Part shown: piece by piece, positions 44,029-51,725 of the stretch
Position numbering within the stretch: the stretch's first letter is position 1
Layout: each line of letters begins with the position of its first letter
Source of the DNA: RYN-230 sp963770545
GTDB lineage: Bacteria > Actinomycetota > Actinomycetes > Streptosporangiales > Streptosporangiaceae
Length of the DNA: 64,000 bases
Assembly: GCA_963770545.1 (NCBI GenBank)
Contig: CAVYQF010000043.1
Location: 583,164 to 647,163, forward strand
Direction: 5' to 3'
Program-made: the position numbers and the translations under genes
The notes under the pieces: generated by a model
The model's input: the letters and a program-made list of their open reading frames with translations, nothing else
Told to the model about the DNA's origin: nothing
Database searches by the model: none

Positions 44029-46040
44029 TCATTCGCCAGCTTCCGGTCCTTCTGGATTCTGTACTGACGATCTCGGTACGTGGTTCCCGAGCCAGTTCAT
44101 GGCTTCTTCACGACTTTCATAGATGTGCGGGGCCAGGTCCCGGTGGTGCAGTTGCCTGGTGAGTTTGAGCCGCATGAAGGAACTGGTCGTGTACCTGGTC
44201 ACGCTGGCGTAGTAGCGGTCGGCCAGACCGCGGACCACGGAGACATAGTTGTCGGCCAGGGCCGGGTCCACGTAGAAATTGTCATAGTTGATGACCATCT
44301 GAACCTTCTTGCCTACGGCGGCCAGACGCTTGCCGACCTCGGCCCCGATCGCCTGAACCTCGTCACCCGTGACGAGCGACACGCCCTCCATGTTGAGGAA
44401 GAACATGTTCCGTTCGGCGTCGTAGGCGAACCGCGCCTCCAGTGGCACAGTCAGCAGATCTTCCTTCAGGCCCATGGGTCCGGCGGCGAAGATCCGCGCG
44501 TCCATCAGCTTCGGCTCGCCGCGGATAATAGGCTCGAACCCGATGTGGGCGAGGACATCCTTGTCCAGATCCACTCCCGGGGCGATCTCGATGAGTTCCA
44601 GGCCCTCGGGGGTGAGCCGAAAGACGCACCGCTCGGTCACGTACAGTACCGGCTGGCCGGCTGCGGCCGCGTACTCGCCGCTGAAGGTCCGCTGCTCGAC
44701 GTCAGCGAGAAACTTGGGCGCCACGGTACCGTCAGCGATGACCAGACGGCCATCCAGCACCCGGCAGCGGCCCGGCAAGACGAAGGTCCCGGCGAACACC
44801 AGCCGTTTGGCGTTCTGGCTGATGTTGATGAAGCCCCCCAGCCGGCCAGCTTCGCCCCGAACCTGCTGACATTGACATTGCCCAGACGGTCCGCCTGAGC
44901 CATGCCCAGGAACGCGGCGTCGAGACCGCCACCGTCATAGAAGTCGAACTGGGAGGGCTGGTCCAGGATGGCTTGCGCATTCACCGCCGAGCCGAAATCC
45001 AGCCCCCCGGCTGGCATTCCGCCCATGGCACCGGGTTCGGCGGTCAGCGTCAGGTAGTCCAGGATGTGCTCCTCGGCCGCCACATTGGCAACGCCTTCCG
45101 GCATGCCGATGCCGAGGTTCACCACGCTGTCGGGCCGGAGCTCCATCGCCGCCCGGCGGGCGATGACCTTCCGCTCGGTCAGTTCCAGCGGCGGGACCGG
45201 GTTGCGGGCTTGCCGCAGCTCTCCGCTCAACGCCGCCGAGTACGACGTGCCGAAGGTCTGCCAATGATGCTCAGGCTGCGAAACGACGACGCAATCGACC
45301 AGGATCCCCGGGATCTTCACCTCACGCGGGCTCAGGCTGCCACTCTCGGCGACCCGCTCCGCTTGCACGATCACCAGGCCGCCGGCGTTGTGCACCGCGG
45401 TGGCGACGGCGAGCGTCTCCAGGGTCAGCGCCTCGCGCTCCATGGTGGTGTTTCCCTGGGGATCCGCGGTGGTGCCGCGCAGGAACGCCACATCGAGCGG
45501 CAGCGCCTTGTAGAACAGGTACTCCGCGCCGCCGACGGTGATCAGCTCGACGCGGTCCTCGGTCGTTCGTTCGTTGATCTTCCCGCCGCCTTGCCGCGGG
45601 TCGACGAAGGTACCCAGGCCCACCCGGGTCAGCAGGCCGGGCTTGCCGGCGGCAGTGTCCCGGAACAGCTGCGACATAACGCCCTGCGGCAGGTTATGCG
45701 CCTCGATCTTGTTGTCCACCGCCAACTTGCCCAGTTCGGGTGACAAACCCCAATGACCGCCTACGGCCCGCTTGAGCAGGCCCTCGTGGCAGAGCCGGTC
45801 CAGCCCTCGACCGCGCCGGTTTCCAGGGGCCATGGTAAACACCAGCCCGAGGTCGCGGGGGGTGCCCGTCCGCAGGAAACGCTGCTCCAGCGCGAGTGTC
45901 AGCTCCTCGGCAAAGCACTGCCCCATAAACCCACCGACCACGACCCAGTCGCCGTCATGAATAAGCCGCACCGCTTCGACGGCGGTGACGACCTTGTCCC
46001 GCACCGAACGGCCAGACAAAGATTCCGCGGGGACCCGCAT
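44029..46040 (-). CDS. Acyl-CoA:acetate/3-ketoacid CoA transferase, single-base frameshift
   Basis: A class I CoA transferase with both halves fused. The start is ATG 46040 with AGGAGG upstream (MRVPAESLSGRSVRDKV); the first half has VRLIHDGDWVVVGGFMGQ, the second GIGMPEGVANVAAEEHILDY and TAEPGAMGGMPAGGLDFG around the active-site region. The frame breaks at 44834-44842 within a six-C run (six G in coding sense): the ATG frame changes from KLAG to nonsense, while the next frame continues GGFINISQNAKRLVFAGTF to TGA at 44029. Adding one base restores a ~670-residue protein. It probably activates short-chain acids at the expense of acetyl- or acetoacetyl-CoA. The downstream half still has strong codon bias, so the lesion is recent or a sequencing error. 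Confidence 0.8.
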
Positions 46041-46059
46041 GGTTCCTCCTGAGGCGAAT

Positions 46060-46184
46060 CCTAGCGAGGCTCGGTTGACGTACGGGTCAGCTGAACGCGG
46101 CAGTGCCCGGATGTCTGGGCCGACGATGAGGGTCTGGATCGTTTCGGTGCCCTCGAAGGCGTGGGATCGACTCGGCGCAGCCAT
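46060..46184 (-). pseudogene. Acyl-CoA dehydrogenase C-terminal remnant
   Basis: In frame upstream of the CoA transferase, the minus strand reads SHAFEGTETIQTLIVGPDI, the final helix of acyl-CoA dehydrogenases (xxFEGTxxIQxLIVGRxI). The rest of the gene is missing to the right. Probably a lost member of the same acyl-CoA operon. Confidence 0.5.
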
Positions 46185-46242
46185 GTCCCGGATGACGTGG
46201 GCGAGCGGATCGGTTCCTTCCGCTTCTTCTTCCTAAACCGCG

Positions 46243-46435
46243 ATGGACCTCGCTGACCGGGCCGCGGACTTCCGGTTCCTAGTCCGCGACTGGGCCGGGC
46301 AGTTCACCGCATCGTTCGACACGGTCCTGGCTGGCGCCGGTATCCGGGCCGTGAAGATCCACCCCGAAGTCCTTTCCGAACGCCCAAGCCGAACGGCTCA
46401 TCCTCGGCGCTCGCCGGGGGTTAGTCCGGGTGGCT
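46243..46435 (+). pseudogene. Integrase-core (rve) transposase remnant
   Basis: The + strand reads FRFLVRDWAGQFTASFDTVL, then AGAGIRAVKIHP; shifting one frame gives PNAQAERLILGARR. This is the DDE integrase-core segment with the second Asp (RDxAGQFT) and the Glu (AERLI) of IS481/IS3-like transposases. A fragment only. Confidence 0.5.
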
Positions 46436-46610
46436 GAGCTCGGCAAGTCCTGCTGGTCAAACAGGGACATCTGCAGCGGCCGCCGGCGAAAGTGCGGATG
46501 GCGGGGGCGCGCGCAGTCAGGTGATCCAGCCGACGCGGTCCAGCTCTTTGACTGCATCGATCCGGGCGGAGGTGATCATCCCCGGTCCCCAGCCAAGGAC
46601 CAGCCAACTG
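46400..46610 (-). pseudogene. IS1634-like transposase remnant
   Basis: The minus strand holds pieces in two frames: MITSARIDAVKELDRVGWIT, then after a stop LTARAPAIRTFAGG-type sequence and PLQMSLFDQQDLPSSA. These follow the IS1634-type pattern GDRGMITxARI...GWITALRAPAIR...LFDxxDLAEL. The piece is broken by a stop and a frameshift and abuts the rve remnant. Confidence 0.5.
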
Positions 46611-46836
46611 GCATGGCGTACCTGCATCACCTGCCGTGCCGGTCACCAACGCCGGAAGCCAGCCGGGCCGCGAGTGCCGGAGCGGCCGGCGGTCGCCGAG
46701 CGTCCCCGGCGCATCACGCCTCGACAGGCAAGGCGAGAACGGGAAGAATCTGCTCAACAGGGAAAAACCTGCCCAACACGAACGTCCGGGACGAGCTGGC
46801 CTAAGAACGCGATCAGCGCATCCCCTGGAGGTCGGT

Positions 46837-48462
46837 GTGAGTCCGGTTTCGAACACGGCATTGACGCCGCTGTCGTTCCTGGAGCGGTCGGCTCGCGTAT
46901 GGCCAGACAAGATCGCTGTCGTCTACGGAAGGCGGCGGCTCACTTACTCCGAGCTGGCGGCCGAGGCGCAGCGGGTGGCGGGAGCGCTGCAGGCGAGCGG
47001 TGTTGAGCCGGGCGACCGGGTCGCTTACCTAATGCCTAACCTGCCCGAGATGCTCATTGCCCATTACGCGGTTCCGCTGGCAGGCGGGGTGCTTGTTGCG
47101 TTGAATACCCGCCTGACGGCGGGGGAAGTGGCCTACATGCTGGCGCACTCGGGCGCGAAGATCGTCGTTGTCAACGCGGCGCTCCTCCCAACGGCCGCGG
47201 CTGCCGCGAAGGACATTCAGGCCGTCGCCGAACTGGTGGTTACCGAGGATGCCGAGCTAGAGCCGGACGGCGCGGATCTGGCGGATCTGACTGACGTGCC
47301 GCGGCTGGTGAGTTACTCCGAGTTTCTCGCCCGGGGCACGCAGGACCCGCTGCCCTGGTCGGTCCCGGATGAGCTTGCTCCTATCGCGATCAACTACACG
47401 TCCGGCACCACGGGGCGCCCAAGGGGCGTGATCTACACTCATCGGGGTGCCTACCTGAACTGTTTCGGCGAGATCGTTCACTCGCGGAACGACGAGAACA
47501 GCGTTTACCTGTGGACTTTGCCGATGTTCCACTGCAACGGCTGGTGCACCCCGTGGTCGCTGACCGCCATCGGAGGCACGCACGTGTGCCTCCGCGAGGT
47601 ACGTGGCGAGGCGATCTGGGAGCAGCTGCGCGAGCACGACGTCACCCACCTCAATGCGGCGCCGACTGTCGTGAGCACCATTCTGAACGCGCCCGAGGCC
47701 GGGCCGCTGACCCGGCCGGTCCTGATCACCACGGCCGGCGCGCCGCCCAGTCCCACGACCATCGCGCACATGGAACGCATGGGCTTCCGGATCGTGCACG
47801 TCTACGGCTTGACCGAGACTTACGGCCCGATCTCCGTCTGCCAGTCCCAGCCGCAGTGGGCTGACCTGCCAGCCGACGAGCGCGCCGTGCTGCAGGCCCG
47901 CCAGGGCGTGAGCATGATCCAAGCCGAAGGCTTGCGGGTTGTGGATACCCAGATGGCCGACGTCCCGGCCGACGGCGACTCGATGGGCGAGATCGTCATG
48001 CGCGGCAACAACGTGATGGTCGGCTATTACCTTGATCCGGACGCCACCGCCGAGGCGTTCCGCGGTGGCTGGTTCCACAGCGGGGACCTCGGCGTCATGC
48101 ACCCTGACGGGTACATCGAGCTGCGAGACCGCTCCAAGGACGTCGTCATCTCCGGCGGAGAGAACATCTCCACCATCGAGGTGGAGCAAGCGCTCATGAG
48201 TCACCCTGCCGTACTCGAGGCGGCGGTCATCGGGGTGCCCGACGACAGGTGGGGCGAGCGTCCCAAGGCGTTCGTCGTGCTCCGCGCGGGCCAGAGCGCG
48301 ACCCCGCAAGAGCTTAACGCCCACGTCCGCACCAAGATTGCCAGCTACAAAGCCCCACGCGACATCGAAATCGAGCCCGATCTGCCGAAAACGTCCACGG
48401 GAAAGATCCAGAAATTCGTGCTGCGCGACACTGAGCAGGCCGCACGCACCCGCCGCGTATGA
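46837..48462 (+). CDS. AMP-forming acyl-CoA synthetase
   Basis: A 541-residue ANL-family ligase. It starts at GTG 46837 after a GGAGG. Motifs: phosphate loop INYTSGTTGRPRGVIYTHRG; A5 VYGLTETYGP; A7 WFHSGDLGVMHPDGYIELRD; A8 RSKDVVISGGENISTIEVE; A10 Lys in LPKTSTGKIQKFVLR. The overall pattern and the SVYLWTLPMFHCNGWCTPWS segment are those of medium-chain/3-methylmercaptopropionyl-type acyl-CoA ligases. It would feed acyl-CoA into the surrounding carbon-storage or beta-oxidation genes. IS remnants lie directly upstream, so its original operon context is lost. Confidence 0.88.
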   Translation: MSPVSNTALTPLSFLERSARVWPDKIAVVYGRRRLTYSELAAEAQRVAGALQASGVEPGDRVAYLMPNLPEMLIAHYAVPLAGGVLVALNTRLTAGEVAYMLAHSGAKIVVVNAALLPTAAAAAKDIQAVAELVVTEDAELEPDGADLADLTDVPRLVSYSEFLARGTQDPLPWSVPDELAPIAINYTSGTTGRPRGVIYTHRGAYLNCFGEIVHSRNDENSVYLWTLPMFHCNGWCTPWSLTAIGGTHVCLREVRGEAIWEQLREHDVTHLNAAPTVVSTILNAPEAGPLTRPVLITTAGAPPSPTTIAHMERMGFRIVHVYGLTETYGPISVCQSQPQWADLPADERAVLQARQGVSMIQAEGLRVVDTQMADVPADGDSMGEIVMRGNNVMVGYYLDPDATAEAFRGGWFHSGDLGVMHPDGYIELRDRSKDVVISGGENISTIEVEQALMSHPAVLEAAVIGVPDDRWGERPKAFVVLRAGQSATPQELNAHVRTKIASYKAPRDIEIEPDLPKTSTGKIQKFVLRDTEQAARTRRV

Positions 48463-48491
48463 GAACTCAGCGGTCAGCAGCGAACGGCCGG

Positions 48492-48656
48492 TCAGCCTAG
48501 GAGCGCGACCGGCCAGGCCCGCTGTGACTGCCGGGCCGGGGCAATGAGGCTGCTCCTGGCTGCTGACATGGGATATCCCGCTTGCCTCGGCCGCTTCGAA
48601 ATCGCGTTCATGACGCGCAGACGGTCGGCGCTGCGCCTGACGATGTCGGTCAACAT
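48492..48656 (-). CDS. Short open frame with good ribosome-binding site, possible truncated gene
   Basis: A 54-residue frame from ATG 48656, preceded by GAGGAGG at good spacing, encoding MLTDIVRRSADRLRVMNAIS followed by low-complexity basic sequence. No family recognised. It may be the 5' end of a gene whose rest was lost, since coding bias fades after ~20 codons. Confidence 0.3.
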   Translation of the reverse strand: MLTDIVRRSADRLRVMNAISKRPRQAGYPMSAARSSLIAPARQSQRAWPVALLG

Positions 48657-48736
48657 GCTCGCCTCCTCACCCCTGAAACGTTGTAGGCAACCGTGGCGTC
48701 CAAGCGCAGGAGCCCGGCTACTGGTTAATTCTCCGC

Positions 48737-48985
48737 TCACGAGGCCGGGGCGAGTTCGAGGGCGGGTTGGCTGGTGCGGTCGGTCCAATGGGAGGCCGTT
48801 GCACCAGGCCGCAGCCGGATGGGTTGAGCAGCCGCCGCGGCGGCGAGCTGGGCTTCGTGGGCCTGTCGGGGATGCACGATGAGCTGGCGGCGCCCAGATG
48901 CGGAGGTGGCGTAGTGGACCCAGACGGGGCAGGCCGGCAGGTGTCCTTCGCGGCGGCACGCAGATCTCGTCGGCTTGGTTCCTGA
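48737..48985 (-). pseudogene. Unassigned 3' gene fragment
   Basis: Minus-strand codon-biased frame ending with a TGA at 48737, reading LPACPVWVHYATSASGRRQL, then IVHPRQAHEAQL. It looks like the 3' end of a real gene, but I do not recognise the family and the 5' part runs into the IS110 remnant. It could be part of a transposon gene. Confidence 0.3.
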
Positions 48986-49039
48986 TGCCCGCGCGAAGGC
49001 CGGTCGAGCCCGCCGCCGTCCACCTCCATCCGGAACGCC

Positions 49040-50012
49040 CGCGATGACGGGAAGGTGCCCGGCCGCCCGAAGCCCGGCCGGCTGGATGCGGTGTGGCTGT
49101 GCAAACTGGCCGAGCGGGGGATGCTGCGCCCGTCGTTCGTCCCGCCGCCCTGGCAGCGGGAACTGCGGGACCTGTGCCGGTACCGCCGCACCCTGATCCA
49201 GGAGCGGACCCGGGAAAAGCAGCGGGCTGAGAAGCTGCTCGAAGACGCCCAGATCAAGCTGTCGGCGATGATCAGCGATATCTTCGGCGTCCCCGGGCGG
49301 GACATGCTGGAAGCGCTGATCGCCGGGCAGCGTGACGCCTATGTGCTGGCCCAGATGGCCCGTGGCTCCATGCGCAAGATCGGCGTCCTGCAGGAGGCGC
49401 TGACCGGTCATTTTCCGTGACCGCCACGGCTACCTGCTGACGATGATGCCCGGGTGGGTCGATGCGCTGACTGCCCAGATCGATGCGCTGACCGGGCGGA
49501 TCGAGGAGGTGATCGCCCCTTTCGCCTGCCAGGTGGCCCAGTTGGATGAGGTCCCCGGTACCGGGGTCACCGGCGCCCAGGAGATGATCGCCGGGATCGG
49601 GATCGACATGACCCGTTTCGCCACCGCCGGCCACCTGGTCTCCTGGGCCAAGCACGCGCCCAAGGCCAGGCAGTCCGCAGGCAAGAGCAAACCCGGCACC
49701 ACCGGCAAGGGCAACCCCTGGCTCGCCTCTGCCCTCGGCGAGGCAGGGATAGGCGCCGCCCGGACCAAAACCTTCCTCGGCTCGCGCTACCACCGGCGCT
49801 TGCCGCCGCGGCGAGCAACGCGCCCTCGTCGCGGTCGGCAACTCCATCCTCACCATCGCCTACTACCTGCTGTCCGACCCTGACGCCCGCTTCGCCGACC
49901 TCGGCCCCGACTGGCACGACCGGCTCACCCTCCATCCGGCGCAAACGGCAACTCATCACCGAACTCGAACGGCTATCCGGCAAAAGGTCCTGCTCCAGGA
50001 GGAGGCCGCCTG
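49040..50012 (+). pseudogene. IS110-family transposase, frameshifted and 5'-truncated
   Basis: Pieces in successive frames reconstruct an IS110 transposase: RLDAVWLCKLAERGMLRPSF, RTREKQRAEKLLEDAQIKLS, then (after a break at ~49420) VDALTAQIDALTGRIEEVIA, MTRFATAGHLVSWAKHAPKA, GNPWLASALGEAGIGAARTK, and after another break GNSILTIAYYLLSDPDARFA. The N-terminal catalytic Asp region is missing. It belongs to a different IS110 subgroup than the intact copy at 17520 (longer SWAKHAPKARQSAGK region). Confidence 0.8.
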
Positions 50013-50129
50013 ACACTCCGGACCTGAACCCGGCTCCGCAGCGCTACGCCGGGTGCTGCCGCGCGCCCCCCTCAGGTCCGATTTTCGATTCAGCCACCAA
50101 CGACGCACAGGTTGCTAAGACCGCACCGC

Positions 50130-50382
50130 GGCGTCGAGGCAGCCTTCGTTCCGAGCGGTGGTGCAGATGTGGCTGGTAGCGGTCCAGGACCGTGGGCCGG
50201 GCGACGGCCCTAGCCACCGCGTCATCGCCGGTCAGGGCCTGGGTGAACCGGCGGGCGGTCTTGCGATCGACGCCGAGTTCGCGGGCGATGGCGCGGATGC
50301 CCAGTCCGCGGGGCTGCCAGGGCCTCGTAGTTCCGGAGTGTGCCTGGTCAGCGCGGCACATCTTTTGGATCATGTGCTATGA
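50130..50382 (-). pseudogene. ISL3-like transposase remnant
   Basis: The minus strand encodes GLGIRAIARELGVDRKTARR, then FTQALTGDDAVARAVARPTV and LDRYQPHLHHR, the internal HTH and following segment of an ISL3 transposase (compare the intact copy: GLTITEVSRTLRLERKTVRR). Only ~80 codons remain. Confidence 0.55.
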
Positions 50383-50521
50383 CGCCCGGCTGAGTCCTGC
50401 TGCATCCAGCTCCACCATGGTCACCCTGCCATCTTCGGCTTCGGCTGCAGGGTCGTGCAGGCACCTCAGGACAATCGTCCGGCCGGCCGGGACAGCGGCT
50501 GCGGGTTACCGCAGTGTTTGC

Positions 50522-50559
50522 TTGACAAATCTAGCAAAACTGCTTACTATAGTAAGCAG
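50522..50559 (+). promoter_or_regulatory. Strong promoter overlapped by a perfect 20-bp palindromic operator
   Basis: TTGACA at 50522-50527 and TACTAT at 50545-50550 are separated by exactly 17 bp. A perfect palindrome (half-site CTGCTTACTA, 50540-50559) covers the -10 element. Any protein binding it would block RNA polymerase. The symmetry and length suit a TetR-family or PhaR-like dimer. It lies ~40 bp upstream of the phasin-like gene. This is the most consensus-like promoter I found in the window. Confidence 0.85.
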
Positions 50560-50601
50560 AAGATGAGAGCCCGAGAGAGACAAGACCCCGAAGGGGAAGA
50601 A

Positions 50602-50916
50602 ATGACCGAGACCCACAGCACCGGCCAGGAGATCCAGGCAGAGGTCCTTGGCGCGGTCCGCAAGAGCGAAGAAATGCTGGTCGGCGCGCTCAAGGTCTGG
50701 GCTGAGGCAGTCCAGACGATCACGCCGTCCATCCCGATGCCCAACCTGCCCTACACCGACAAGCTGCCCAAGCCCCAGGAGTTCGCGGCCAGCACCTACG
50801 ACTTCACCGAGCAGCTGCTCATCTCCCAGCGGAAGTTCGCTGAGAGCCTGCTCCAGGCCATGAAGCCGCTGCTTGACGCCGGGAACGGGGCGGCCAAGAG
50901 GGGCGCCACCAAGTAA
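50602..50916 (+). CDS. Phasin-like granule-associated small protein
   Basis: A 104-residue amphipathic, helical, Cys-free protein: EIQAEVLGAVRKSEEMLVGA, LKVWAEAVQTITPSIPMPNL, then PQEFAASTYDFTEQLLISQR and KFAESLLQAMKPLLDAG. The pattern, with a Pro-rich turn between two helices and YDFTEQLLxxQRKFAxxLL, is that of actinobacterial phasin-like (polyhydroxyalkanoate granule) proteins, though it is shorter than many PhaP proteins. ATG 50602 follows AAGGGGAAGAA. Its strong regulated promoter fits granule proteins, which are induced on polymer synthesis. No PHA synthase is visible in the window. Confidence 0.55.
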   Translation: MTETHSTGQEIQAEVLGAVRKSEEMLVGALKVWAEAVQTITPSIPMPNLPYTDKLPKPQEFAASTYDFTEQLLISQRKFAESLLQAMKPLLDAGNGAAKRGATK

Positions 50917-50926
50917 CATCCTGCAG

Positions 50927-50960
50927 GCGCGGCGAGCCCGGGAATCCCGGCCCGCCGCGC
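50927..50960 (+). terminator. Hairpin terminator after the phasin-like gene
   Basis: GCGCGGCG (50927-50934) pairs perfectly with CGCCGCGC (50953-50960), with a second GC-rich inner stem (CCGGGA/TCCCGG). No U-tract follows, as is common in actinomycetes. It starts 10 bp after the stop codon. Confidence 0.7.
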
Positions 50961-51725
50961 ACTTGCATATTCAGCTGGAAGCCCCAGGGAGCCTTCATCC
51001 GCACCCTCTGCAAAGCTCGCCAGCCTGTCACTGCGCCAGCTCGCCGATATGACAAGCTGTCCAACCTGTGTCCAACCTGTGGGTGCTGAAAATCCTTGCC
51101 ACCTGGGCAGATTCGCGGGGAAACGCCCCCGGCTCAGGGCCTGTGCCAGGTGACCGCTGAGCCGGCGACAGGCCACCTGGCCAGTAAGCGGATGTCCGCC
51201 AGGCTCATCCCGGAGTCGCCGGCCCACCCCGGTTACGATGTCGTCTTAGGGTTCGGCACGTCAGCAACGATTCGCTCGCGCTTGCCTTCCCGGTCCCCGC
51301 CTGACGCCTCTCACGACGCCTTTTCCTCATCGCTCACCACGACGATCTTCAGCCATCGCAGCATGAGGCGGCCTGAAGCCTCCCTCCGCAGGGCGACTCC
51401 GAAGGGCCACGAAACCTTCATCTCCCGCACAGCACCACATCAAGGACCCGCTCTTACATGCAAGCTCTCCTCGGGTTCAGGACACCTCGGCACCCACAGG
51501 GCCAGCCGACCACCACCGCGTCAAGCCTGCTGGTTACCGCCCAGGTCAGCTGCACAGTCGATTATTCGAGCGGCGCAGGATCCAGTCGCCGGAGCGGCAA
51601 AAGCCGCTGCCGGTCCGACCAGCTCAGTGACAGGCGGCTGCCGAAGACAGCGCGTCTGGCATCCAGCTTCATCACCGTGGGCGGACGGGCCGAATGCCAA
51701 TCAAATCTTTGATGCATTTGTTCTC
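50961..51725. other. Intergenic region
   Basis: About 765 bp with no supported gene on either strand; open frames here lack coherent bias or motifs. Confidence 0.4.
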
